Of a DNA stretch of 64,000 nucleotides, positions 43,380 to 54,767 are shown piece after piece. Every line of letters begins with the position of its first letter. Position 1 is the first letter of the stretch. The translations under genes and the position numbers were made by a program. The notes under the pieces were generated by a model that was not told the origin of the DNA, ran no database searches, and was given only the letters and a program-made list of their open reading frames with translations. Origin of the DNA: Icerya purchasi (Eukaryota > Arthropoda > Insecta > Hemiptera > Monophlebidae); assembly GCA_039619475.1 (NCBI GenBank), contig CM077115.1, forward strand, positions 27,851,083 through 27,915,082, in the 5' to 3' direction.

Positions 43380-45373
43380 AATCCGCTTAATGTGAAGCCG
43401 GATATTGTTATCAATCGGTTAATGTTATCAAAATGCTTCGGTCCCGATTTCTTGTCCTTTTTACACACAAATTTCCCCCTTTTATGTGATCAAGACGTCG
43501 TTTATTGTTATCGCAATCAGAGCACGTAATGTAGTAGGTTTTTCAATAAATCTCGTTTCTTATCTTCTTTCATTGAATGTGTACCTACAATTATGCATAT
43601 AACGAAGTTGATAACAAATCGTCTTCGTATACAGTTGTTTCATCGCTTTCCTTATGATAATGTCGTCGAAACCAAAACGTCGCGATTGCAGTGTTTCGGA
43701 AAAAGTAAACATTTTACGAAAGTATGACGCGCTTGTACCCATATCCCAACGTGAAGCAGCATCAAAATTAGGAATTTCGCAACCGCTATTATGTAAAATT
43801 TTGAAGTCGAGAGAAGAATTGGAAACTGCGACGATATGCAACGGGAACACTTCGCGTAAAAGAAAACGATTCGGTAAAGATGAACAAGTTGAAACAGCTT
43901 TGGTTGGATGGTTCGATCAGGTACGTGACAAGAACGCGTCAGTTAACGGTCCGATTTTACGTGCAAAAGCGGAAAGTTTAGCGAAACAGTTAGGCAAAGA
44001 AGATTTCGTTGCTACAGAAGGCTGGTTTCGTAGATTTACGAATCGGCACAACTTAGTTTATAGAAAGCCGTGCGGCGAACAAGCTGACGCTGATGTTTCT
44101 GCGGCTGAGTCGTGGATCAAAGATGTTTGGCCTACCTTAATTGATCAGTATTCTCCTGATGACATATTTAACGCTGATGAAACCGGGATTTACTACCGAG
44201 CACTGCCTGAAACCACGTACGTGTTCAAAAGTGAAGCGTTGAAGGGGTTTAAAGTAGCCAAAGATAGAATTACGGTGCTATGCTGCTGCAGTATGTCCGG
44301 TGAAAAAGAAGAACTGCTGGTTATCGGTAAGAGTAAAAATCCAAGATGCTTCAAGAACGTAAAAAACCTACCAGTTTCATATTCGGCTAATAAGAATGCC
44401 TGGATGACGTTGGAAATTTTTAAAGAATGGTTGGTGCAATGGGACCGACGCTTAAATCGAAACATTCTTTTGCTGGTGGACAACTGTACAGCTCATAATG
44501 TCGATCTAACTTTCCGCCACATTAAAATTGTTTTTATGCCGCCGAATACCACCTCATTAATTCAACCGTTAGATCAAGGCGTAATTAGGACCCTAAAGGC
44601 GTACTATCGCAACGAAATGAGACAACGAGTTTTGGAACAGATCGAAGGCAACATGCAAGGCTTATCGGCGGCCGAATTAAGTACGAAAACTGATCTTCTA
44701 TCAGCTCTCCATCTCTTGAAGCATGGCTGGGATTCAGTTACTAAATTAACAATTTCTAACTGCTTCAAAAAAGGAGGATTCTTTCCAAAATCAGAACTGG
44801 TCGAAGTGCTTTGTGAACTCCCTTGTCCCGATGACTTGTTACAAGTCGAATTTGAAGAATGGCTCGATATTGATTCCAATTTGACTACTGCTGCTCCTGT
44901 GACTAAAAAAGATGTATGCGACAACATTTTAAATCACGACGACGAAGAGCTTTCATCATCAGAGGAGGAAATGGAATATGAAAATAGTGTACCCTCTCAC
45001 AAAGAAGTTATAGATGCCCTCGCAACCATTCGACGATTTGTGCAGTGCAGAGGCACTGTTGATAATTTCAATGATACTTATGCGTCAGAAAAACTTGTTA
45101 AAAATTTACTCGTTCAGAATTTGAAACAAAGTTCTTTGACACGTTACCTTCCGAAGGGTAAGTAATGCCTAATGATATTAACCGACGTATCTATTTTATC
45201 AAACGCACTTTGTGGTATGTACTTCAAAGCTAGAATCAAGTATGTGATATACATATGTACGTGCAATAAAAAAAAATTTTTCAACTCGATTTTTTTTCGC
45301 TTAATGTTATCAGCCGCTTAATGTTATCGATATTCCCTCGGACATTTGCGATCACATTAAGCGGATTTTACTG
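43374..45373 (+). mobile_element. pogo/Tigger DNA transposon, intact
   Basis: Exactly 2,000 bp between TA dinucleotides (43372-43373 and 45374-45375). Ends are CAGTAGAATCCGCTTAATGT at left and the complement with one mismatch (CAGTAAAATCCGCTTAATGT) at right. Subterminal GTTATC/TTAATGTTATC motifs occur near both ends. It contains one intact transposase ORF. The precise insertion into an otherwise open LINE frame makes it younger than the LINE. Confidence 0.95.
43654..45165 (+). CDS. pogo/Tigger transposase
   Basis: 503-aa intact transposase, start ATG 280 bp from the left end (a second Met lies at residue 3). N-terminus: Psq-type helix-turn-helix (KVNILRKYDALVPISQREAASKLGI), then a CENP-B-type HTH (AESLAKQLG...GWFRRFTNRHNL). 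Catalytic core (DDE_1) with IFNADETGIYY (~175), LLLVDNCTAHN (~277) and TTSLIQPLDQGVI (~308), a DDD triad of the pogo type. C-terminal acidic DDEELSSSEEEMEYE tail (~430-445). No frameshift, so it could have been functional on insertion. It cuts at TIRs and inserts at TA. Confidence 0.93.
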   Translation: MIMSSKPKRRDCSVSEKVNILRKYDALVPISQREAASKLGISQPLLCKILKSREELETATICNGNTSRKRKRFGKDEQVETALVGWFDQVRDKNASVNGPILRAKAESLAKQLGKEDFVATEGWFRRFTNRHNLVYRKPCGEQADADVSAAESWIKDVWPTLIDQYSPDDIFNADETGIYYRALPETTYVFKSEALKGFKVAKDRITVLCCCSMSGEKEELLVIGKSKNPRCFKNVKNLPVSYSANKNAWMTLEIFKEWLVQWDRRLNRNILLLVDNCTAHNVDLTFRHIKIVFMPPNTTSLIQPLDQGVIRTLKAYYRNEMRQRVLEQIEGNMQGLSAAELSTKTDLLSALHLLKHGWDSVTKLTISNCFKKGGFFPKSELVEVLCELPCPDDLLQVEFEEWLDIDSNLTTAAPVTKKDVCDNILNHDDEELSSSEEEMEYENSVPSHKEVIDALATIRRFVQCRGTVDNFNDTYASEKLVKNLLVQNLKQSSLTRYLPKGK

Positions 45374-45375
45374 TA

Positions 45376-46740
45376 ATAAGAAAACTCTCGCATACATCCT
45401 ATGGAGCGGACAGAACAACATTGCTGAAAATTTATCGAACCCTTATACGGTCGTCGCTAGATTACGGAGTCCCCATATATGGCACAGCGAACCCCTCCAT
45501 CTTAGCCACACTGGACCCAGTGCATCACACCGCACTTAGGATAGCGTTGGGAGCTTTTTACACGAGTCCGACCATGAGTATCCTCTGTGAAGCTAATGAA
45601 TGGCCGTTGAATCTCCGTCGGGAATTTCTTATGTTAAAATTTTCCGTCCATCTCCAGTGCAGACATAATTCATTCCGGTCATGCGAAACTAATTCAACGC
45701 GAAACCGTCCCCACGCAACGGGACTCCTCCATCAAATAATCTACTCGATTAGATCGAAACGTCAAATTGATGTTCCAGGAAATATTGTACAATACAAAGT
45801 ACATCTTTTGCCACCGGCGGTCCTGGCAAATATCTTCACGGATGTCTCTCTTACAAAACATAACAAAGACTCCGCACAAATAATCTCCAAAGCATATGCA
45901 CAACTGTTACTATCCTATGCATCCTTTAAAAAATTCTACACAGATGCGTCCAAAACGAAAGAAGGAACAGGATGCTCGGTAGTACACGAAGGCAACGCTA
46001 TCAGATATACTGTACCGCATGTCTTTTCCGTTCTGTCAGCGGAACTAATGGCATTAAAGTTAGCTGTGCAGCAAGCGACAGATCTGCAATACACCAAGAC
46101 CGTCATCTTCACAGACTCACTCGCAGCGATACAAAGTATCAACGCCCAGCAGCCAACAAAAACAAAACACCATCCCATAAGTCAAGATATCCACGCTGCC
46201 GTCTACGGATCCAATTTGAGTGTAACCTTCTGCTGGATACCAAGTCATACTGATATCATGTACAACGACTTAGCTGACCAGGCAGCAAAGCAGGCAACAA
46301 CCATGTTTCCAATTCCAGCCGTCCCTATTCCAGCAAAGGATGCCATCCATTATCTAAGACATCAGTTCCGAGACACGTGGAAGCAGATCTGGATCGATAC
46401 ACCGACCACAAATAAGCTACGAAGCATAAAGGCAGACATACTTCCTTGGAAAACGTCGATTCAACCATCGCGTCGTGAAGAAGTAGTTTTGGCCCGGCTC
46501 CGCATCGGACATACAACTCTCACTCACAAGCATATTCTAGATCGGAAAGATGCTCCGCTATGCTGCTATTGCGGCCAGCAACCAATAACGGTTGTCCATG
46601 TCCTCCATGAATGTTCCGTCTTTCAGTCCTATCGTATGAATTGGCCCTCTACGTTCTCATCCACCATCTCTGATAATCCTAAAATGATCGATCAAACTTT
46701 CCAATTCCTCAAACGTACTAAACTTTTTCCCCTAATATAA
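45376..46740 (+). CDS. I-group LINE ORF2, RNase H and C-terminal zinc region
   Basis: Second exon-like half after the pogo insertion, same phase as 41040-43379. Thumb (YRTLIRSSLDYGVPIYG), RNase H with KKFYTDASKTKEGTG, SAELMALKLAVQQA, VIFTDSLAAIQSI and CWIPSHTDIMYNDLADQAA (the D, E, D, D residues all visible), then the CCHC-type CYCGQQPITVVHVLHEC finger. Ends 50 bp before the A-run. RNase H removes the RNA template during insertion in this group. Intact. Confidence 0.92.
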   Translation: MRKLSHTSYGADRTTLLKIYRTLIRSSLDYGVPIYGTANPSILATLDPVHHTALRIALGAFYTSPTMSILCEANEWPLNLRREFLMLKFSVHLQCRHNSFRSCETNSTRNRPHATGLLHQIIYSIRSKRQIDVPGNIVQYKVHLLPPAVLANIFTDVSLTKHNKDSAQIISKAYAQLLLSYASFKKFYTDASKTKEGTGCSVVHEGNAIRYTVPHVFSVLSAELMALKLAVQQATDLQYTKTVIFTDSLAAIQSINAQQPTKTKHHPISQDIHAAVYGSNLSVTFCWIPSHTDIMYNDLADQAAKQATTMFPIPAVPIPAKDAIHYLRHQFRDTWKQIWIDTPTTNKLRSIKADILPWKTSIQPSRREEVVLARLRIGHTTLTHKHILDRKDAPLCCYCGQQPITVVHVLHECSVFQSYRMNWPSTFSSTISDNPKMIDQTFQFLKRTKLFPLI

Positions 46741-46810
46741 AATTTTACAACCGGTGTCTCTGGCCATAGTAGCAGTACATGGCACCGTAAAAAAAAAAAA
46801 AAAAAAAAAA

Positions 46811-48490
46811 AAGAAATCAAGATATTACAGCTAACTTAGAAAAGAGTAAAATCGATAAAAGCGTTAAACAGCTTAACAATTTTGTAGATGGGATTTTGCA
46901 GAATATGAATGTGATCAATAAAGATATTGATAAACAAAAGCTTTTCAACATGTCAAACGGCCAAGCTGCAAGCACTGATATAGAGAACTTTTTACTGAAC
47001 ATAGAATTTAGTGGTAATAAGTTACGAGAAACTTAAAAGAGTGCGAGGAAGATCCAAATAGATATGAAAAAGTAATTAAAAAAAATCAAATATCAACATT
47101 CGCAGATAAACTCAAAAAGAAAAAATCTGATTTGAATGGCAAAGAGCAACGAGATCTTTTTGGACGGCTGCTTGTTGCTTCTTTGGATAAAAAAAAAAAA
47201 AAAAAATAGATCTTGAAAAGATATTATCTTTTCCGCTAATGCCCGTGCCCTCGTCACTGTGCCATTTGGATGGTACTATGTGCAAGACCGACAAATCGGC
47301 TTTGCTGAAGTGCTTAAAAACTGAAGTGATGGTCGCTAATAACGAACTTCATTTTCATATCGATCTTACTGTAATTGATGGGTTCTATTTCCTGTATTTA
47401 TTAAAAGATATATACCATTAACGTTTGGTAATATTTCCAAACAAATTTTGCAAACCGTAGTAAGGAAACGCGGTAGAAATGTTTCTATTGTTTTTAATGA
47501 ATACCAATCGTACTCTATTAAAGATAACGAGCATGCTTTTCGAAACACAAGTGAGAAAAGTGACTATTTCTCTGTGGATTACACAAAAGAAAATAGTTCA
47601 AGGAAGCTCTAGTTCGGTTTTTAATGTAGGATTCGGAAAAAGCAAAGTTGACTCCCTTTTTTTGTAATAAAACGGTGTATTTAAATTTCGACTATTGCTA
47701 TAAATACAAAGTTGAAAACGATTTAGTCATCAAGAACATTGAGGATAGTTTTTTATGCTCCTCGCATGAAAAAGCCGATACACAAAAATTATCCAGCAGA
47801 TTTGCAATATTAATTATGATGCTAACGTATCCGTCAAGTGCTCCGATACCGATATTCTCATAATTATGCTCGATAATATGGGTAATTTCAAAAGCGACGT
47901 GAAGATTCGGACGGAAGTTGGCGTTGGCAACCGCCTACGATACGTCAACGTCAGTGAAATATATGAACACTTAGGACACAATCAGTTTGCGCTGTTCTTC
48001 CGACTCTACATGCCTTCACTGGTTGCGATCAGAATCCTGCCGAAAAGGAAAAAAACATCCGACAATTTGTTAATGCAGTCAGAGGACTTTCAAACAGCAT
48101 TTGCAAATTTAAGTACGTTTAATGACGATAATCAATCAGAAATGATGGAAAGAATGGAGGCATTTGTCTGTCAGTTATATGGTCAAAAAAAAAAAAAAAA
48201 TCAAAAATCATAAACGAAGCTCGTCTTGCAATATTTTCAAAAAGTTACAAATTCAAAGATAACGGGGACACTTTCAAAGTTCTTACTAAAAAGTACGATG
48301 CGTCAAATCTTCCGCTATGTAGAGCTGAGCTTTCAGATATTTGGATCTATTGTAATGTTATTACTGTTTTTTCTATGCCCTCAGGGATGTCTTTGCAGAA
48401 TCAACTTCCACGGATATATTTTATATTTGATTTATACATTTTCTTTTTTCTTATTTTTTTTTTTTTGTTCTAATTTTACGAATAAATTGT
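46811..48490 (+). pseudogene. PIN/FEN-like family gene, C-side fragment
   Basis: Continues the gene cut by the LINE. Successive frames hold EKSKIDKSVKQLNNFVDGIL, GKEQRDLFGRLLVASLD, LCHLDGTMCKTDKSALLKCL, a TVIDGFYFLYLL block, SIVFNEYQSYSIKD, SSHEKADTQ, SDTDILIIMLDNMG, VGVGNRLRYVNVSEIYEHLG, LMQSEDFQTAFANL and MEAFVCQLYG. The Asp-centred blocks (VIDG, EKADTQ, SDTDILI) resemble the acidic metal-binding motifs of PIN/FEN nucleases; that functional reading is inference. At least five frameshifts and A-runs break it, so it is inactive. Confidence 0.6.
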
Positions 48491-49319
48491 TCAAATTGTG
48501 AATGTGAATATATTAAAAATGACCTACACTGATATTTCTTTGATGGTTGACCGCTAAAAAAGATACAATTATAATATATACGAATATGACGCAGAATAAT
48601 AACGAAATTAATAATAATATAAATTGTACGTATCCTATTTGTCGGCGATAATCCAGGATGCTGTAATGAATTCCAGGTATACGCTTGGTCATGGGTTACA
48701 GAGCTACCGAATAATTGACGGACGACTTAATTTGTTAATTTAATACCGAAACAAACCGGACTACCGAATAACTTTTTATTTCGATTTCGATTGCGAAAAT
48801 GGTCTTAATACTAATGACCTTTTCGCGTGGCAGGTTTGTGGAAAATTATCAACTTCTCTTCTCGAGGAAACGGTTTACGACCTTTGTAAGATAGACACTT
48901 TCTAACGGAGCGATTACCACTGATCTTTTCTTTTTCGGTTTCAATGTCCTAGCCGTTTCGTTACTTTCTCTTGTTCTCCCCGTGAGCAATCACCATCACT
49001 TATCGGAGTGGGCCTTTCTCCAGATGAATGGCGTGATCACGTATCCTCCCAGTGACCGACAAACAGGATTTCAAGCACTCTCGCATTCCCTCTCGCACCA
49101 CGTCTCTCAAATTTCTATTATATATATATATATATAACTCGGCCATTTTGACCTCGCAAGGGGCTGTGCCCCTTGTCCCCTCTTGCTTTCATTTCTGTCT
49201 CTTTCTCTTCTATACTTTGTATAAAATGATCAAAATTTACAACGTAATTCTTACTGGCATCAACACACACAAAAAATAACATAACCACAAAAATCCTATT
49301 CTAACATTTACCTTCCGTT

Positions 49320-49535
49320 ATATAAAATTAAGACATTTTTTCATTACATTTTTCATTACATATTTCATTACATAAAATTGTGACATTTTTTAAATAACAA
49401 TAACAAAAATCCTACAAAATATAACAAACGTTACATAAAATTGGGACATTTTTCTGGGACATTTTTTTGGGACATTTAGCGTTACATAAAATTGGGACAT
49501 TTTTCTGAGACATTTTTTTGGGACATTTTTTCGAA
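49320..49535. repeat. GGGACATTTTT repeat cluster
   Basis: TACATAAAATTGGGACATTT and shorter GGGACATTTTT units recur about eight times, including two near-identical blocks of about 52 bp. Could be a decayed element end or a local expansion. Confidence 0.6.
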
Positions 49536-49734
49536 CGGGGGGTAGCCTAAGAATTACGTTGTAATTAATATATATATATAATATATATTTTTACAAATTT
49601 ATTTATGATTTTATTATACACATGTAATGTACACATTACATCATGTACACCAAAAAATACCAACAACAAAGTTAGTTGTTAAAATGGTTGGCTGGAATTG
49701 GGAGAACGATACGAATTGAACTAGTTTGAAGGAC

Positions 49735-49957
49735 AGCAAATTCCTACGTTTGTTAAAGATGTCGTGAGTCAACCAAATGATGAATCAGGTAATACATAAT
49801 TGTAAGAAAATTTGTTATCCTCCTCTGTATTAATAAACTGATCAGCTACATTATACATTTACTAATTTTCAGGTACTGGGTCCGAGCTTAAAGATATTGA
49901 AGAAAATTATGACGAGTCTGATCAACCATGCAAATGTAGTAGTGATTCTGATTAGAA
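49735..49957 (+). pseudogene. Possible two-exon gene tail with ~93-bp intron
   Basis: Reading FVKDVVSQPNDES runs into CAG/GTAATA at about 49788; after a T-rich stretch ending TTTTCAG the frame continues GSELKDIEENYDESDQPCKCSSDSD then a stop at 49955. Donor, acceptor and acidic coding look fit an intron of about 90 bp, but the gene has no recognisable identity or upstream exon here. Low confidence. Confidence 0.3.
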
Positions 49958-50520
49958 AAGTTATTTTTATATTTTTTATAATATAAATACGTTAAACAAA
50001 AATTAATGATTGCGTTTTTTTCTTATTTTAAATCTCAAAAACCATCTATTTTATTATTAATATATAATATATAATCAACCTAATAAGTTTAAACGACGCT
50101 ATCAATCAAGGCTACCTATAGTGTTCTTCATCGAGCCTATCTATACTGCTCTCAAACGATGCTCTTTACAAACACCTGCTATCTCCAATTCAATATATTT
50201 ATTATATTACAAAATATATTTCAAAATTACATACAAGCATCATACGGTTGAGCGTGCTATATAAATTAAGCGCGAGGCGCGCCTCTCTATTGACCGCTGG
50301 AGGTGTTTGTTGCATAAAAATAGTGACTGACTAAGTTTTTCGTCTTTTTTAAAATGATATTTGCTAATTGTATACGAAATTTCAGATTTTATAAAACAGT
50401 TGCAACGTGCATGTATTATTTACAAGTTTGGAAGCGCCCTCACGCCAGGTGTTAGTGAAACTGATCGACTAACTGCAGGCTATGGATATACAACCGCTAC
50501 ATAACCTAATGTCAAAATAT

Positions 50521-50995
50521 CAGCCTTTCTAAAACTCAGCTTTCGGACTATTAAATCAACGTGATAAATTTCATGCCAAATCGGTCAAGGAAAGATTCGA
50601 TGTCGGTAAAAAAGATTCGGTTATGTCTGAAATCGGTTTTAACAGCGAACACGGAGTAATCAAATGTATTCGTCCGACCTGTTCAAAATGTGGGGAGGTA
50701 GGCATCATCAGATCGGGACAATGATTTCCACAAGCCTAGTTCAGTTGAGGGATCGTTATCGGTAAATGGCGCTCAATCGCCATCGAGTACAAATGCTAAC
50801 GTCACAAAAACTTCGTTCACCGGCATATCAACATCAAACGTAAATAAATTTCTAGTACTCCGAACCGCGGTCGTATTAGTGATACAGCCAACTGAAAATC
50901 GATTTTCAAAAGTCATCAAGAATCGGCTTCTTCTTGACAATTGTTAACAAGGAAATTTAGTTATCGAAAAATTCGTTAATAATAATAGATGGGTT
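50521..50995 (+). pseudogene. BEL/Pao gag-protease remnant
   Basis: Broken frames show CSKCG followed by HH residues (gag knuckle end), a Ser/Asn-rich linker, then FLVLRTAVVLVIQ and RLLLDNC-stop-QGNLVIEKF. This mirrors the LLxTAxVLV...LLDxxSQxxxV pattern at the start of BEL proteases. Stops interrupt it. It is unrelated in sequence to the BEL at 25673. Confidence 0.5.
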
Positions 50996-51325
50996 ACATC
51001 AAACCCTCCGGGGGATCACACCTTATCACGGTGGAGGGGTTTGCGTGTTCCGACGAAGTTCAGAGCTATACTGGCAGTAGTGTATTCTACCTGAAGGGCC
51101 TCCCTAGCCAGGAAGGTCTGAACTGAGGAACCAGACCAAGATGATCCCATGATCGTCGGCAGCAGGACGATCATTACTGGATACAGGCGCGATGCATATA
51201 GCTAAAAACGGCTGTACTCCAGACATATCTAGGCGTGATGTACTTATTGCAGAAATGGCTAGATAACTGCGCTGAAGAAAGCAACAGAAAACTACTTCAG
51301 TATACGTTCCTAGAAAATAATCACT

Positions 51326-51729
51326 ATGCAGGACAAAACCAAACCATTGGCCCCGAGTTTCTGGCACTACACAGTAGCAGGGGTGCAAAGAATACCCGGA
51401 AGTAAAACTAGTGCTGCAGATGTGATTAACATAGGTACTTGGAATATACGAACCTTATATGAACCTGGGATTCTTGAGATACGCAGATTAAAGATTCATG
51501 TACTTGGCCTAAGTGAAGTAAGATGGACTGGAACCGGGAAGATCATATCTAATGATGTGGCTGTCTATTTTTCAGGCAATAGAAGTGGAAAACACCAACG
51601 TGGGGTTGCAATAATGATAAACAGAGTGTGGTGCAACAGCGTTACTGCGTTCGTGCCATACTCTGATCGAGTATTATTGCTACGGCTTAAAGCACACCCA
51701 GTAGATATCAACATCATACAAGTATACAC
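51326..51729 (+). pseudogene. RTE endonuclease, N-terminal part
   Basis: Encodes the first half of an RTE-type endonuclease: DVINIGTWNIRTLYE (Asn motif), VLGLSEVRWTG (Glu motif), GVAIMINR and INIIQVY, where mariner M2 begins. The residues after Tyr in this frame (TVCLKSKGT...) are mariner TIR translation. The start is uncertain. Confidence 0.85.
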
Positions 51730-52100
51730 CGTTTGTCTGAAAAGTAAGGGGACTGATTTTTTTCTGAAGAAACGAGTGGCACTATCTGTGGGAACCTATT
51801 GCAGTGACGTAGTACTATGTTTTGACATAGTGTATGATTTTTTGTTGGCCAGTAGTACGATTATTTCTTGATGAGATACGGTCTTGTAATTTGTGTGTTC
51901 TTTCAACGTGTCACTTTTTTGTAATGGAACAACGATCGGTAATAGTTTCTGCGTTAATATTTCTGATAGCAGCTTATCAGCGTTACTCAGATAACAGCTT
52001 ATCATCGGTATTCATCGTGTTACGCCGCTTTCTATTAAAGTAAGAATATTCTAATTTTATATCTATCGCTCATTTTTAAAATAAATCCACTCGTGGTAAA

Positions 52101-52844
52101 ATGCCTAGAGAAAAAAAAGCAAAGCGGCAACTTAGTAGTACTAGTATCGAAGTTGCAAATGAGGAGCAATTGTCGCAAGGAATTAAATCGTTAAAAAATG
52201 ACATGGAAGAGTTTAAAAAATTTTTCAATTTTTTGTCTGAGAAGTACGACGAGATATTACAAAGTAATAATTCGTTTAAAAATGAAATCAAGGCGCTTCG
52301 AGACCAGGTGTCCGTACTTACGGATGAAGTCTGTAAAAAAGACAAGGAAATCATTGAATTAAAAGTCACGATTCACGAACTAGAGCAGTATAATAGGAGA
52401 GAAAATATCGAGCTTCATGGAGTCTCCGAGATGGAAAATGAAAATCTGCCCAACATACTGATACAGATTGGAAAAAAACTAGATGTAAATATACAACCAG
52501 AAGACATTGAAGCAATACACCGAGTGCCGTCGAGGAACACGAAATTACCACGTCCCATTATTGCGAAACCAGGTAGGAGAATCGCTGATTTGTTATTGCA
52601 AAACAGGAAAAAAGGCTCAATACTAGATAAGGACATAACATGCGAGAATACTCAGTTGAAAATATTCATAAACGAAAATTTGACGCCGTATTATAAACAG
52701 TTATTCTGGAAAACAAAACAACAGGCCAGACTCCTACACTACAATTTTGCGTGGACTAAACGTGGCAAAATTTTCGTAAAGAAGAATGCGGAGGATCGAG
52801 TGATCAGAATAAGGAACGACGAAGAGCTGAATAAATTACTATAA
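52101..52844 (+). CDS. L2-like LINE ORF1, coiled-coil RNA-binding protein
   Basis: 247-aa intact basic protein. Residues ~20-100 have strong heptad character (coiled coil, LKVTIHELEQ...), then YNRRENIELHGVSE and EAIHRVPSRNTKLPRPII, the RRM-like and C-terminal domain pattern of L1-type ORF1p (Transposase_22-like). It ends AEDRVIRIRNDEELNKLL. Such proteins trimerise and bind the LINE RNA. Start ATG has a GTAAAATGCC context about 155 bp from the element's 5' end. A spacer of ~295 bp precedes ORF2. Confidence 0.8.
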   Translation: MPREKKAKRQLSSTSIEVANEEQLSQGIKSLKNDMEEFKKFFNFLSEKYDEILQSNNSFKNEIKALRDQVSVLTDEVCKKDKEIIELKVTIHELEQYNRRENIELHGVSEMENENLPNILIQIGKKLDVNIQPEDIEAIHRVPSRNTKLPRPIIAKPGRRIADLLLQNRKKGSILDKDITCENTQLKIFINENLTPYYKQLFWKTKQQARLLHYNFAWTKRGKIFVKKNAEDRVIRIRNDEELNKLL

Positions 52845-53138
52845 GTTTTAAACAAAAAATATCGCGCATGTATAGCTTTTTAAGCTCCGTTACTATTTTC
52901 GTTAATGTTATAGCACTAAATAATAACCTTAACGATGTTGGAATTAGCTATCTATACGCTCAAAGAAGGTACGCATCCTACTCCGTCTTTCATGTGTTCT
53001 TATTAAACGTCCTTTTCTTAAGCTTCATGTATCCATTACCTCACTCGCAATCGGGTACGTACGGTTCTTTTATTACGAGGCCCACTTCACCCAGGTTCAG
53101 TTTATTCCAGACATCAACAAACTTTTATTCTCGTCATC

Positions 53139-54767
53139 ATGTGCACTCCACTAGTAAAATGTGCTAATTACAGAGATTTAGCCGACTGGCATAAAACGGT
53201 TACTGAGCTTTTCCAGGTAAATAAAGTAATGTACGAAAAAAGTGTTCTGCACCTACTACATTTAAATATAAGAAGTGTGAGGCTTCATTGGGACGAATTT
53301 ATCACTTATATCGACAACATACCAATTAGTATAATCGTGTTAACTGAAATAAATGCAAGTAGTGAAGAGACGAATTTATATAATATACCTGGGTTTACCA
53401 AATTTGTCACTGCTAAACCCCCTAAATATAATGGGGGGATTATAATATTCGTTTCAAATAATTTTAAATCCAAACTGATCACAGCGGATAGGAAGACGTG
53501 TGATTCTCTGACAGTGGAAATAGAGATAAATCTAAATAAGCTAATCTATCTAGTAGCGATTTACAGGTCACCTAGTAAAAATGCTTCTGAATTTTTAGGT
53601 AACCTCAGGCAGTTACTTGCGGTAGCCGGGTCGAAAAAAGACTTCATAATATGTGGTGACCTCAACATTGATCTACTTACACGGCATAGTCTCAGGGAGA
53701 ATCTACTAAACGTTATAAGCGGTAGTGGAGCAATGCAGTTAATAAATGGCATTACTCGGGAAGAATTGCGTGCAGGGCGTCTTTCTCAGACATGTATTGA
53801 CCATATTTTTATACGGTCTGCTTACAAAGAGATAGCCTCTGGGATTATAGAAACGCAAATTTCAGACCACTACATTACATGTTGTGCTATTAAAATTCAG
53901 AACAAGTACAGCGATGGCCTAATACGTTCAAAAACCAAGTGTTTAGACGAGTCATTAGTACTTAGGAACATTCGTAGTTACGATTGGTCAAAAATAATGC
54001 AGTTAAATGACTCGGAGAGCATATACACTCATATTTGGTCAGCTTTTAGAGATATATACAATAACAGCAGTATACTCTTAAAATGCAGAGAAAATAAATA
54101 TAGGCCGAAGAATGCATGGTTAAATAGGAAAATAATAAATTTCATGCGTATAAGAGACATCTATTTCAGGCGCTCTAAAAATAATCCAACCAATGTTAGG
54201 TACAAAAACTTATATAAAAAATATCGCAACATGACTAAAAACGAAATAAGGACAGCTAAAAATTTATATTACAGGGGAAAACTGGAAAAAGCGAAAAACG
54301 ATATAGGAACTAGCTGGGAAATAATTAATAGCCTTATCAATAATAAGAACAGAACGCCGGTAGATAGAATTATAGAGAAAGCATTTAAAAGCTCAACAAA
54401 CATAGTAGAAGATTTTAGCAAATATTTCGCAAATTGTGTAAAGAATAAGATTCATGAGTGTGACACCCAAATGCTAAATCGCAGTTTAGGATACCATGAT
54501 AAAGTAAATTTCTACATCCCGATAGCAGCAATTAATAACGTCGAACAAATAATTCAAAACCTTAGAATCGATAAAGCCCCAGGGTGGGATGACATAAGAA
54601 GTAAGGATATTAAAAATAATAAACAAATTTTTTCACCCTTAATAACGAAATTAATAAATTGCTCCTTACGAGAAGGGAGGTTTCCTCAGGGGCTAAAAAC
54701 CGGAGTCATAAGACCTATATACACAAAAAAGGCAGTCACACATTACATGAGAATTACAGACCAATAA
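53139..54767 (+). pseudogene. L2-like LINE ORF2, endonuclease to RT start
   Basis: Endonuclease: LHLNIRSVRLHWDEF, IVLTEINAS, YRSPSKNASEF, ICGDLNIDLL, TCIDHIF and ISDHYITC. Basic linker, then RT entry IDKAPGWDDIRSKDI and GRFPQGLKTGVIRPIY. The frame ends after a frameshift in the A-run at about 54725-54731; the RT continues in the +1 frame. Intact otherwise. Confidence 0.88.

Larger units (their letters stand above)
40543..46810 (+). mobile_element. I-group LINE with pogo insertion
   Basis: Non-LTR retrotransposon delimited by a 14-bp target duplication AAGAAATCAAGATA (40529-40542 and 46811-46824) and a 3' A-run from about 46789. It holds a short ORF1, an ORF2 with endonuclease and RT, and a separate downstream RNase H plus zinc region. 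RNase H places it in the I group (I, Nimb, Loner and relatives); exact clade not resolved. Excluding the pogo element, ORF2 reads through without a break. Confidence 0.9.
48491..50520. other. AT-rich spacer with short repeats
   Basis: No intact gene. Contains a TA repeat at 49122-49137, a block of GGGACATTTTT(T) repeats at about 49325-49535, and a TATATA run at 49570-49590. A small coding-looking patch is listed separately. Confidence 0.5.
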
